A program made the translations under genes and the position numbers. Under the pieces are notes generated by a model. It saw only the letters and a list, made by a program, of their open reading frames with translations. It did no database searches and was not told where the DNA came from. 64,000 bases of DNA from an uncultured Aquimarina sp. (GTDB taxonomy: Bacteria > Bacteroidota > Bacteroidia > Flavobacteriales > Flavobacteriaceae). This document shows, one piece after another, positions 21,176 to 29,084 of the stretch. The stretch covers positions 992,001 to 1,056,000 of the forward strand of contig CANLEM010000001.1 of assembly GCA_947489685.1 (NCBI GenBank), written 5' to 3'. The first letter of the stretch is position 1, and each line of letters opens with the position of its first letter.

Positions 21176-21583
21176 TTAAGATAGCTTCATAAATTTATGA
21201 GCGAGATAGGAGATATTCTTAAAGATATCAGGGTTATGTGATTTCTGTTCTTTTAAAAAAAGTTGAAATTCCTGATTATTATTTTTTTCGGTGACAACCG
21301 TAAAAGAAGAATGATATTCAGAGAATGAAGTATCTGCTATTTCGCGATCAAATATTTTAATTAGATTAAAGTGTCTTTGATCTAATTTTATTTTCTCATA
21401 TACTTCTAATAAGATATCCCTTTGTCCTTCTATTACCTGAAAAAAATTGCCAGAAGAATACATCAATATCCCCGTTATATTATAAGCGTTATTACGTTCT
21501 TTTACAGTTTCTAATAATTCATTTATATCAGAATCTGTAAGAGTCGGGTGCGCAGTACTTACATAGCTTATAGTTTTTAACAT
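21176..21583 (-). CDS. BLUF-domain blue-light sensor, stand-alone
   Basis: Flavin-binding photoreceptor of 135 residues, essentially one BLUF domain plus a 35-residue tail. The three residues that form the FAD hydrogen-bond switch are present at the canonical spacing: Y7, N31 and Q49 (24 and 18 residues apart, as in AppA Y21/N45/Q63). ITGIL and FFQVIEG are family signatures. Short BLUF proteins act through a partner; none is encoded in the same operon. It lies between rpe and the primary sigma factor gene, on the same strand as both. Confidence 0.92.
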   Translation of the reverse strand: MLKTISYVSTAHPTLTDSDINELLETVKERNNAYNITGILMYSSGNFFQVIEGQRDILLEVYEKIKLDQRHFNLIKIFDREIADTSFSEYHSSFTVVTEKNNNQEFQLFLKEQKSHNPDIFKNISYLAHKFMKLS

Positions 21584-21661
21584 ATTAAGAGGATTCTTAT
21601 TTAAAGATACGGCTTTTTGTGTTAAACCTTTTTGGTTTTGGTATAAACGTTAAATGAAAAA

Positions 21662-21684
21662 ACCTCCGGTAATCAGCCGGAGGT
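21662..21684 (-). terminator. Terminator of the primary sigma factor gene
   Basis: GC-rich 8-base stem (ACCTCCGG/CCGGAGGT) with a short loop, followed on the minus strand by six T. It lies 64 bases after the sigma factor stop. Confidence 0.88.
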
Positions 21685-21747
21685 CATTCATCAATCAAAA
21701 AACGAACAGTTATGTTATAAAACTGTTTGTAACTGCAATTTAGGAAT

Positions 21748-22611
21748 TTATCCTAAATATGTCTTCAATATTTTACTTCTAGATGTATGTTTTAATCTAC
21801 GAATTGCTTTTTCTTTAATTTGACGTACACGTTCACGAGTTAAATCAAATGTTTCTCCAATTTCTTCAAGTGTCATTGGATGCTGATCACCAAGACCAAA
21901 ATATAATCTAATAACATCGGCTTCTCTAGGTGTTAACGTTTCTAGAGCTCGCTCTATTTCGGTACGTAAAGATTCATGCAATAATGATCTATCTGGGTTT
22001 GGAGATTCTCCTGAGTTTAATACATCATAAAGATTAGAATCTTCTCCTTCAACAAGAGGAGCATCCATACTTACATGACGGCCAGAATTTTTCATAGATT
22101 CTTTTACGTCATTGATAGTCATATCTAATTCTTTTGCAATTTCTTCGGCACTTGGTGGGCGCTCATGAGATTGCTCTAAGAATGCATAGGTTTTATTAAT
22201 TTTATTAATAGAACCAATTTTATTTAATGGCAAACGAACGATACGAGATTGCTCTGCCAATGCTTGCAAGATAGATTGACGAATCCACCATACCGCATAT
22301 GAGATGAACTTAAATCCACGAGTCTCATCAAAACGTTTTGCAGCTTTTATTAATCCAAGATTACCTTCGTTAATAAGATCAGGAAGAGTAAGTCCTTGAT
22401 TTTGATATTGCTTAGCAACAGATACCACGAATCTTAAATTTGCCTTTGTTAATTTTTCAAGGGCTCTTTCGTCACCTGCCTTAATACGCTGAGCTAATTC
22501 TACTTCTTCATCCGCAGTAATAAGATCTACTTTACCAATTTCCTGTAAATACTTATCCAGCGATGCAGTCTCACGATTCGTTACCTGCTTCGTAATTTTA
22601 AGTTGTCTCAT
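21748..22611 (-). CDS. rpoD: RNA polymerase primary sigma factor (Bacteroidetes type)
   Basis: Housekeeping sigma-70 factor that directs RNA polymerase to TTTG/TAnnTTTG promoters. At 287 residues it is the short Bacteroidetes form without region 1.1. Region 1.2 ([16 protein letters not shown]), region 2 ([50 protein letters not shown]), region 3 ([12 protein letters not shown]) and region 4 with its helix-turn-helix ([28 protein letters not shown]) are all intact. The gene has its own terminator and an unusually strong Shine-Dalgarno site for this phylum. Confidence 0.97.
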   Translation of the reverse strand: MRQLKITKQVTNRETASLDKYLQEIGKVDLITADEEVELAQRIKAGDERALEKLTKANLRFVVSVAKQYQNQGLTLPDLINEGNLGLIKAAKRFDETRGFKFISYAVWWIRQSILQALAEQSRIVRLPLNKIGSINKINKTYAFLEQSHERPPSAEEIAKELDMTINDVKESMKNSGRHVSMDAPLVEGEDSNLYDVLNSGESPNPDRSLLHESLRTEIERALETLTPREADVIRLYFGLGDQHPMTLEEIGETFDLTRERVRQIKEKAIRRLKHTSRSKILKTYLG

Positions 22612-22617
22612 CTATGT

Positions 22618-22624
22618 TCTCCTT
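22618..22624 (-). promoter_or_regulatory. Strong Shine-Dalgarno site of the primary sigma factor gene
   Basis: On the minus strand AAGGAGA precedes the ATG with a spacer of 6 bases. Most genes in this window have no such site, so this one stands out. Confidence 0.7.
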
Positions 22625-22672
22625 GAAATTTTATTTGTGAATATTTAGGGCCTTTATTTATTATACGTAATA

Positions 22673-22694
22673 TGTTACAAAAATGTTACAAAAA
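22673..22694 (-). repeat. Perfect 11-base tandem repeat upstream of the primary sigma factor gene
   Basis: TGTTACAAAAA occurs twice in tandem with no spacer (plus-strand reading). It lies 62-83 bases before the sigma factor ATG, just upstream of an AT-rich TATAAT-like stretch, so it is in the promoter region and may be an operator or part of the promoter. Confidence 0.6.
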
Positions 22695-22853
22695 CGATAT
22701 TTTTTAATCTAAAATATTCACTTTCATTTTGTTTGTCGTAAAGCAAAACCCTTACTAACACTGGATATTGTTAATATTTGTGTTTTATGAAAAAAAAGTA
22801 AAAATCCTTCTGAAATAAAAGGCATATACGTGTTGCATTTGACTGATTTTATT

Positions 22854-24332
22854 TTAAAATTGATAAGAAAACCCGGTTTGGATTGCAAAATAAAACGGTC
22901 TGTAAGATGCTGTATTATTAGTAGCATTTTGTAATTGATATTTGGCAATAGGTTCTATATTAAAATAGATGTTTCTGCTAAGTTTGTATTGAAAGCTTGC
23001 TCCAAGGTTGATACTGAAATTCGTTTTGGAAATTTTAGAATTTCTTCCGGTTGCTAAAGTATTCGATTGCGAAGTCGCTGTAATTGTATTACTGTTTAAA
23101 ATAACTAAACTAACACCTCCTATTACCGATGTAACCACCTTTTTGTCAATGATATCATAACCTACCTCCATGGCTATCTCGTGATAATTGATCTTTTGGG
23201 TAAAATTAATCTCTTCCTGATTACTTAAGATTTGATTTATCTGGTTGTTAGGTCTAATCCCAATACTACCCAGTACACTTACGAACAAGGAGTCGGTTTT
23301 AATATTTTTTACTTCATTGCGGATTCGAAATTGATTGTATCCAATTCTTGAATAGAATTTCTTATTCAGGTGAGACTTTAGAATAACACCATATCCTAAA
23401 CTGATGTCTCCACTGTTAGAATTTTGTAATAGGGTATTATCAATTAAAGATCCTTGAGGTACTATATTATATACAGGAATAATGTGCGCTTGAATACTAA
23501 ACCTGGGAGAAAACTTATTTTCGAGGATAGAATCGATAGGTTTACTGGTCTCGTTAACGAGCAATGTGTCTTTTTTAGCGATCAACATTTCAGGTTTGAT
23601 CCTATCCTCTAGGTTGTTTATGGTATCTATTTTGGTGGCTATTTCATCATTAGTTACTATCTCACTGTCTTTTATATACTCGTCGGGATTTGAAATTTTA
23701 GAAATGGTCGATTCTTTTTGTTTAGCGTCGATATGCTTCGGGTCTGAATTGCCTGCATTTTTTGTTTTTTCGGCAGGATTTACGTTTTTCTGATATTGAT
23801 GCTTAGTTTCTGTAACCTTAGTGTTGTTTGATGCGTGATATTCCGCAATTGTTTTTATAGAATCTTTAAATTTTTCTGAAACCTTAAAACCAGGATTTGT
23901 ATTAATCGGTATGTTCTTCTCGTTTTTTAAACCAGAGTTTGCTTTTTTACTTCTATTGACAATTATGACATTGGTTTTATTTGTTGTGTTTTTTACTTTA
24001 TTCGACTCACTCAATGATTCAGGAAGATTTTGCTCAACAATGTTTTCAATTTCTGGCACTTCAGTTATAATAGATTCTTCACAGTTTTCTATAGTTATTT
24101 CTGTATCAGTGACCTTATCATTTGTATTAGGATTACTAGACAGGTTTAGTATTATTGCTGTGCCTATAGCGATAGATATAAGACCAATGGATAATACCCA
24201 ATAAGGCATTCTGTAACGCTCTTTGGGTTTTAGTCCGGCTTCAATATTCTCCCAAGATACTCTGGTAGGAGATGCTTTAAAATCGTTTAGTTCCTCACTA
24301 AATATTTTTCCAATGTCTTTTTTACTGGCCAT
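22854..24332 (-). CDS. Protein with one membrane helix, long linker and C-terminal beta-barrel, coupled to ECF sigma
   Basis: A 492-residue protein with three parts. Residues 1-42 are a cytoplasmic-looking segment (IGKIFSEELNDFKASPTRVSWENIE) like the N-terminus of many flavobacterial proteins encoded after ECF sigma factors. One transmembrane helix follows (about 43-65). Residues 66-275 are a charged, Asn/Lys/Thr-rich linker. Residues about 276-492 have the alternating pattern and terminal aromatic (FAIQTGFSYQF) of an outer-membrane beta-barrel. The ATG lies inside the last codons of the ECF sigma gene (11-base overlap). It may be an anti-sigma-like, envelope-spanning sensor (inference). Confidence 0.75.
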   Translation of the reverse strand: MASKKDIGKIFSEELNDFKASPTRVSWENIEAGLKPKERYRMPYWVLSIGLISIAIGTAIILNLSSNPNTNDKVTDTEITIENCEESIITEVPEIENIVEQNLPESLSESNKVKNTTNKTNVIIVNRSKKANSGLKNEKNIPINTNPGFKVSEKFKDSIKTIAEYHASNNTKVTETKHQYQKNVNPAEKTKNAGNSDPKHIDAKQKESTISKISNPDEYIKDSEIVTNDEIATKIDTINNLEDRIKPEMLIAKKDTLLVNETSKPIDSILENKFSPRFSIQAHIIPVYNIVPQGSLIDNTLLQNSNSGDISLGYGVILKSHLNKKFYSRIGYNQFRIRNEVKNIKTDSLFVSVLGSIGIRPNNQINQILSNQEEINFTQKINYHEIAMEVGYDIIDKKVVTSVIGGVSLVILNSNTITATSQSNTLATGRNSKISKTNFSINLGASFQYKLSRNIYFNIEPIAKYQLQNATNNTASYRPFYFAIQTGFSYQF

Positions 24333-24879
24333 TACTTATCGCAATTTTTTTTAAACAGTTTGTATTTGACATTATTTTTGTTTTCAATATTACTTTGGCT
24401 CTATGCAAATTCGATTTTGATGTCCCTTCAGAAATATTCAGCATTTCAGCAATTTCTTTATGAGAATAATTGTCTAGTTCATATAGACTAAATACTAATC
24501 TATATCTATCGGGTAATTCTTGTATTAGTGCAAGTAATTCATTTAAGGAAAACTTTACCATTTCTGGATCAATAGTCGTATCTGTTATTTTGTTTTCGTC
24601 TAATTTTACGTCTAAAAAGGGCGTTTTTTTATATTTATCGATGGCTTTATTAATGGTTATTCTTTTTATCCAACCTTCAAAAGATCCTTTAAAATTATAT
24701 TGATGTATTTTTTTGAAAATAGTTATAAACGCATCCTGTAAATTATCTTCGGCTTCATCATAATTTTTGCAATACTTTAGACTCAAAGCAAAAAGTACAT
24801 CTTTATATAAATGAAACAATTTACTTTGCGCTTCGCGATTATTTTTTTGACATTTTTTTACTAACTTGTTTATGTCCAA
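24322..24879 (-). CDS. ECF-type RNA polymerase sigma factor (TTG start)
   Basis: Extracytoplasmic-function sigma factor of 185 residues, with region 2 (AQSKLFHLYKDVLFALSLKYCKNYDEAEDNLQDAFITIFKK shortened here to its pattern) and region 4 (ELPDRYRLVFSLYELDNYSHKEIAEMLNISEG pattern) both complete. The frame has no ATG before region 2 and a stop lies 12 codons upstream, so the TTG at 24879 is the likely start. Its stop overlaps the ATG of the helix-plus-barrel protein, which probably controls it. Targets are unknown; the two lipoprotein genes upstream on the same strand are possible. Confidence 0.88.
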   Translation of the reverse strand: MDINKLVKKCQKNNREAQSKLFHLYKDVLFALSLKYCKNYDEAEDNLQDAFITIFKKIHQYNFKGSFEGWIKRITINKAIDKYKKTPFLDVKLDENKITDTTIDPEMVKFSLNELLALIQELPDRYRLVFSLYELDNYSHKEIAEMLNISEGTSKSNLHRAKVILKTKIMSNTNCLKKIAISNGQ

Positions 24880-25023
24880 CTCGTTAAGCTTTTTTAGAGA
24901 CTTTGATTTATGCTATTGACAACGTCCAATTTCTTCAATATATTTAAAAATAAGGCATTTGTTCATTTTTAATGACTGTATAATTTGTAAAGGTTGCGTA
25001 TGTAGATGACTTTTTTAAAGAAA

Positions 25024-26238
25024 TTACTGTCCTATAGACTTTGAAAGAATTGAAAGGCTTTCGGTTTGATCAACTTTAAATAGGCGATCTATGCTTTGTG
25101 AATAATTTAAATTATCCACATTTACGGTCTCAACTGCGTGGAGCTTAAGGGATTCTGGTATTGAAGATATGTTGGTTTCTTGTACAATCATTTCGGGAAC
25201 ATTTTGTAATTCATAATTCCCTGTTTTTTCTTTTGGGGATATGATTTCCCATCTTAGTACTTGAGAATTTTGACTTATCCACTTTGAGTGTACATAAGAA
25301 ATTTGGTCCCCAGAAATTTGAATATTCAAATTCTCAAATGTATTATTAGCTACGGTAATATCTGGATTGATGAAATTAAATGAGGTGGGGATATTACCTC
25401 TGGTATTTTGATGATATGTAGCATTTTGATCATAGGCGGTAAGTATTAATCTAAAACGTTCAAATATTGAAGGGGTATATACACTAATTTCGTTTACCGA
25501 TATCTCTGGAATACGATTTACATATAGTTTATAGGCCGTAGAATCAACATTTTTATCAATTAATCCAGATAATCTGGATGCATAATAGAAATCACCTATA
25601 GTGTTCAGAGAGGATGTATTAATAATGTGTTTATTTTCCATATGGATACTATTATCTAAATCAATAATAGGATTGTTGTTTTCATTTAAATTCAGAGCTT
25701 GATATTTCGGTACTTGATTTGAAAAAGAAGTACTTATAACAAGTAGTGGAGCACTCTCTGAAAAGGCGTATGAAAAGGTTTCTTCAAGCTTAACGTTTAA
25801 AGGAGAAAAACGCCCAAGTTGAGCTAGTATAACTTCATTAAAATCATCAGGAAAATTATTAAGCTTTATCATCGTGTTTGATGCTGGAGAAGGGAAAAAA
25901 GCATTAGTTAATTTAATCGTTTTATTAAGAGGGATATCAATATAACTTTTTGCCATAGTTGTATTATTAATCGATAAATGCCTAAAAATTGTAAGAGCTA
26001 CATTTTTACCAGAGTAAGGTTTTTCCAGATTTATATTATCCAGATTAAAGAGTTGACCATGACCTAAATCCTCTCCATTCTCGCCCTTTATAGCATAAAA
26101 TAATTTTTGATCCGTCGAGATTACTCCTTCGTCAACTATAATAGTTAAGATAGGTTGGATATTTGAATTAGCAGGGGTATTGTCTTCAGAACATCCAATG
26201 GATATTATTAATAATGTTAGTAGAGTTATTTTTTTCAT
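25024..26238 (-). CDS. Putative lipoprotein, unknown function
   Basis: A 404-residue protein with a lipoprotein signal peptide (MKKITLLTLLIISIGCSED, lipid-attachment Cys 16). The rest is rich in beta-strand-like stretches and asparagine/serine, with no motif I recognise. It is probably anchored in the outer membrane and faces periplasm or surface. It lies between another lipoprotein gene and the ECF sigma gene, all on the minus strand but separated by gaps of over 100 bases. Confidence 0.7.
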   Translation of the reverse strand: MKKITLLTLLIISIGCSEDNTPANSNIQPILTIIVDEGVISTDQKLFYAIKGENGEDLGHGQLFNLDNINLEKPYSGKNVALTIFRHLSINNTTMAKSYIDIPLNKTIKLTNAFFPSPASNTMIKLNNFPDDFNEVILAQLGRFSPLNVKLEETFSYAFSESAPLLVISTSFSNQVPKYQALNLNENNNPIIDLDNSIHMENKHIINTSSLNTIGDFYYASRLSGLIDKNVDSTAYKLYVNRIPEISVNEISVYTPSIFERFRLILTAYDQNATYHQNTRGNIPTSFNFINPDITVANNTFENLNIQISGDQISYVHSKWISQNSQVLRWEIISPKEKTGNYELQNVPEMIVQETNISSIPESLKLHAVETVNVDNLNYSQSIDRLFKVDQTESLSILSKSIGQ

Positions 26239-26306
26239 TAGTATATTTTTTATGGTATTGTATTTATATAGACTTGAAGTTTAAATAAGGTTGCTTATGT
26301 GTAAAA

Positions 26307-26343
26307 AAACAATCCTCTCTATTTTTATTAGAGAAGATTGTTT
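26307..26343 (-). terminator. Terminator between two lipoprotein genes
   Basis: Long stem (AAACAATC.TCTCTA and complement, one mismatch) with a 7-base loop; on the minus strand it ends in seven T. It lies just after the stop of the 350-residue lipoprotein gene. Confidence 0.85.
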
Positions 26344-26352
26344 AAAATTAAA

Positions 26353-27405
26353 TTAGCGTTCACCATCACTAGCACAGGCCTCAACAAATAATACGATTCT
26401 AATAATATTAAATTCATCAGTATTTATATTCTTAATTTTAACGAAGACTAATTGGGGATTAGCGTTATTGATATAAGAAGAAGGGTCCAAGGAGTTTGTT
26501 TCTTGTTCTGCAGATTCAAGATTTTCGAAGAAAGAAACCGAAACGGATTCAGAATCGGCTACATTTTCTTGTAATGAAAGGATACAATCGGTATAATTGT
26601 TGAAAATAAATTCTGCTTTTTCTGAAGTGTTTTCTTGTTCACATTCCCTAAACTCTACGTAATCGCAAGAGTTAGGTATGCCACAAGTTTTGGTAATACG
26701 ATATTGTTTGTCATTATTCATGATTTCGATAACAGTATCGCTTATAGATGTCACTCTCCAATCTAAATTCCAATCGTTGGCTACTTCAGAATTTCCCTCA
26801 AGATGAATGTTGATATGTAATTCTTCTCCAATAAATAGGGATATCCAAGAAGTTCTGTAAGCGTTACCTTGGTCATAAAAAATACCCGTTCCATCTTCGT
26901 AAAAATCCATTATTGAATTGTCATATCGAGTATCATCGGTATCCGAGGTTACTTTCCATATGCAATTAACTTCTTCTAATAAACCATTGCAGTATTGGAT
27001 AATTTCAGATTTGATACAGGTTTCGATAGCTATTTTTAATTCTTCGTTGGTATTAATACTTATCGAAGTGCCATCTTCTTGTATACTGGTTATAGGGTAA
27101 CTTAAGCCAATAGCTCCATCTTCTTCTGTAGCATCAAGCGCAGTAATAAACTCTATATTATTACGAATGATCTTACTATCAATAATTTCAGATTGATCAT
27201 TATAGAGGTATACATTGAAAGGGTATATAAATGTGAGGCAAACTGGTTTTTCTTCTGATTTGATTTCAGAAAAACTCCTTAGATCTCTGAATAATTCTGA
27301 ATTAGCATCTATTTTTCCAATGTCGAAAAATTCATAGGGTTCGTTGCTGCAAGAAGCTATAACTAGCATTATAATTACAGTAAATATGGGTTTTAACTTT
27401 ACCAT
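26353..27405 (-). CDS. Putative lipoprotein with lipocalin-like segment
   Basis: A 350-residue protein with a lipoprotein signal peptide ending in IASCSNEP (lipid-attached Cys 19). Two similar starts, CNGLLEEVNCIWKVTS (about 140) and a later Cys-rich segment CDYVEFRECEQ, suggest two or three small domains. The middle one (DFYEDGTGIFYDQG, LDWRVTSISDTVIEI, YRITKTCG) resembles lipocalin-like domains of Bacteroidetes lipoproteins that compare a text of strands; this is a weak likeness. Function unknown. Confidence 0.7.
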   Translation of the reverse strand: MVKLKPIFTVIIMLVIASCSNEPYEFFDIGKIDANSELFRDLRSFSEIKSEEKPVCLTFIYPFNVYLYNDQSEIIDSKIIRNNIEFITALDATEEDGAIGLSYPITSIQEDGTSISINTNEELKIAIETCIKSEIIQYCNGLLEEVNCIWKVTSDTDDTRYDNSIMDFYEDGTGIFYDQGNAYRTSWISLFIGEELHINIHLEGNSEVANDWNLDWRVTSISDTVIEIMNNDKQYRITKTCGIPNSCDYVEFRECEQENTSEKAEFIFNNYTDCILSLQENVADSESVSVSFFENLESAEQETNSLDPSSYINNANPQLVFVKIKNINTDEFNIIRIVLFVEACASDGER

Positions 27406-27529
27406 GGTAATGATTTTAAGTATTCACCCTATTAGACTATGGCGTTGCAAAAGGTTGCGTAAGAGTATTTACGAAATTTAATTTTTTGGATAATGATTGA
27501 GAATAATTTTCTTTAAAAGAAGAAGTGTT

Positions 27530-28498
27530 TTACTCAAATTCTAGTACATCAGGAACCTTTATTTGTGCGCGTAGATTGTCTATTTTTTTAAACATTTTAT
27601 TGAAAAAAATATTTCGTTCCTTTTCGCCAGTAGTACTCAATAGTTTAGAACCTTCCATTTGTATGTTTAAAAAATCTTCGGCCTGATCGCATGTTTTGAT
27701 ATCGTTTGTCCTGTAATACGAAAGAATCGTAAAAGGAACGTAAAGAGATGTAGTAGATGGAGTTTTAACCAGAACTCTATTATTCATTAATAAGAGTTCG
27801 TTGTAATAAAACTTAAAGGTTTTCTTTTGAGTGACAATTTTTTTAGAAATGGTATGCATTAGATCTCTGAGATCATTACATATTTGTAATGCATCGGTTT
27901 CGGTTAAAATGTCAGCTTCAAAATAAAAATGAATTTGTTTTAGCGTGCTATTTATTGTAGTTAAATCCCAAATTTCTACTGCATTTATACCATTGTACAG
28001 TTGACCTAGATTTTTAGCAGCTTCCAATAATGATAATGAGGGATTAAAATTATTGAATGAAGTTTCGGCCAAACTCGAATCCATAATCTTAAGCCATACA
28101 TACATTTTAAATTTTGATAAAAGATTGTCGTTCGAGGTATAGAAAATAGGAAGATCTTTGGCTGAGTATATCATTTTTACTGCCGAATTATTAATTAATG
28201 GTAGTAACGAATTATACGAGTTTTTATAGTATGCCAATAAACTATCCATATCCTTTACAGGGGCTGTTTTTTTTACGGCTACAATATGTTCTAGTTCATT
28301 GGTAAATAGTTGATCTATTGATATCCCAAAATATTTTGCCAGGGTAATCCCTTCTTCTAGTGATAACTTACTCTTATATGTTACACGGCGATGTGCTGCA
28401 TCATAACTAATATCAAGAACAGTAGCGACTTGATCTATAAGAGATGTTTTTTGATTGAGTTGTGATTTTATTAGTTCTAAAAAAGTTTTTTGGATCAT
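27530..28498 (-). CDS. XRE-like helix-turn-helix regulator with unknown C-terminal domain
   Basis: A 322-residue protein. Residues about 1-70 form a helix-turn-helix domain (LIDQVATVLDISYDAAHRRV) followed by EEGITLAKYFGISIDQLF, which is typical of a flavobacterial XRE-like/BetR-like group. The remaining 240 residues have no known motif; they are mostly helical and may bind a ligand or partner. The gene stands alone, divergent from a small lipoprotein gene. Its targets are unknown. Confidence 0.75.
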   Translation of the reverse strand: MIQKTFLELIKSQLNQKTSLIDQVATVLDISYDAAHRRVTYKSKLSLEEGITLAKYFGISIDQLFTNELEHIVAVKKTAPVKDMDSLLAYYKNSYNSLLPLINNSAVKMIYSAKDLPIFYTSNDNLLSKFKMYVWLKIMDSSLAETSFNNFNPSLSLLEAAKNLGQLYNGINAVEIWDLTTINSTLKQIHFYFEADILTETDALQICNDLRDLMHTISKKIVTQKKTFKFYYNELLLMNNRVLVKTPSTTSLYVPFTILSYYRTNDIKTCDQAEDFLNIQMEGSKLLSTTGEKERNIFFNKMFKKIDNLRAQIKVPDVLEFE

Positions 28499-28637
28499 TT
28501 TTAGGGGGTTTAAATCTTAAAATGTATTGCTAGGGGACTGGCAAGGTAAAATAGAAAAATATATATTTTTTGTGATTATCGCAAAAAATAATTCGAACCC
28601 TTGCAATTTTTACTATTTAAGATTGGGTCAAAGCGAG

Positions 28638-28645
28638 TATGTTTG
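28638..28645 (+). promoter_or_regulatory. Candidate -7 promoter box of small lipoprotein gene
   Basis: TATGTTTG matches the TAnnTTTG consensus and lies 38 bases before the ATG at 28683. A T-rich TATTT sits about 19 bases upstream, a weak -33 candidate. Confidence 0.4.
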
Positions 28646-28682
28646 GGAGGTGTAATTTCTAAAATGTAAAAAAACTAAGAAG

Positions 28683-29045
28683 ATGATTTTAATAAAGAAA
28701 TATATACAAGCAAGATTTCTTTTAGGCTTTAGTATGTTATGCTTATTTGTATTGCCTAGTTGTCATAGTTACAGAAATATGGATTTGACAGTTGATAAGA
28801 TAGTGCTAAATAAAAAATACAAGGTAACTACTCAGGGTTTAGATGAAGCAAAAATTAAAATATTGAAGGTGACAGATTACGGTATTACTACTATAATAAA
28901 TGGAGAACAAAAAAATATACCTTTCTCAGAAATAAAGGAAATAAAAAACAAGAAGTTTTCATTTATAAAAACTTTTGTGATATTGCCCGTGTCTTACGCT
29001 GCTTCTGGAGTAGGGTTATTGTACTTGTCGCTGGCAATGAGATAA
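28683..29045 (+). CDS. Small putative lipoprotein, unknown function
   Basis: A 120-residue protein with a lipoprotein signal (FVLPSCHSY, lipid-attached Cys near 27), a small beta-rich middle (KYKVTTQGLDEAKIKILKVT) and a hydrophobic C-terminal segment (about 98-118, TFVILPVSYAASGVGLLYLSLA) that could be a membrane helix. It resembles short flavobacterial proteins that respond to stress-type promoters, but I cannot name a family. A terminator follows immediately. Confidence 0.65.
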   Translation: MILIKKYIQARFLLGFSMLCLFVLPSCHSYRNMDLTVDKIVLNKKYKVTTQGLDEAKIKILKVTDYGITTIINGEQKNIPFSEIKEIKNKKFSFIKTFVILPVSYAASGVGLLYLSLAMR

Positions 29046-29075
29046 AAAAAGCCTTCCAATTTGGAAGGCTTTTTT
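29045..29075. terminator. Bidirectional terminator between small lipoprotein gene and pnp
   Basis: Near-perfect inverted repeat (AAAAAAGCCTTCCAA and complement) between convergent genes, with A and T runs on both sides, so it can end transcription from either strand. Confidence 0.9.
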
Positions 29076-29084
29076 ACATAAAAA

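Noticed and set aside
25024-27405. The two lipoproteins as a SusD-like or secretion-linked pair
   Set aside because: Neither shows SusD helices or a T9SS domain; they are separated by a terminator and look unrelated.
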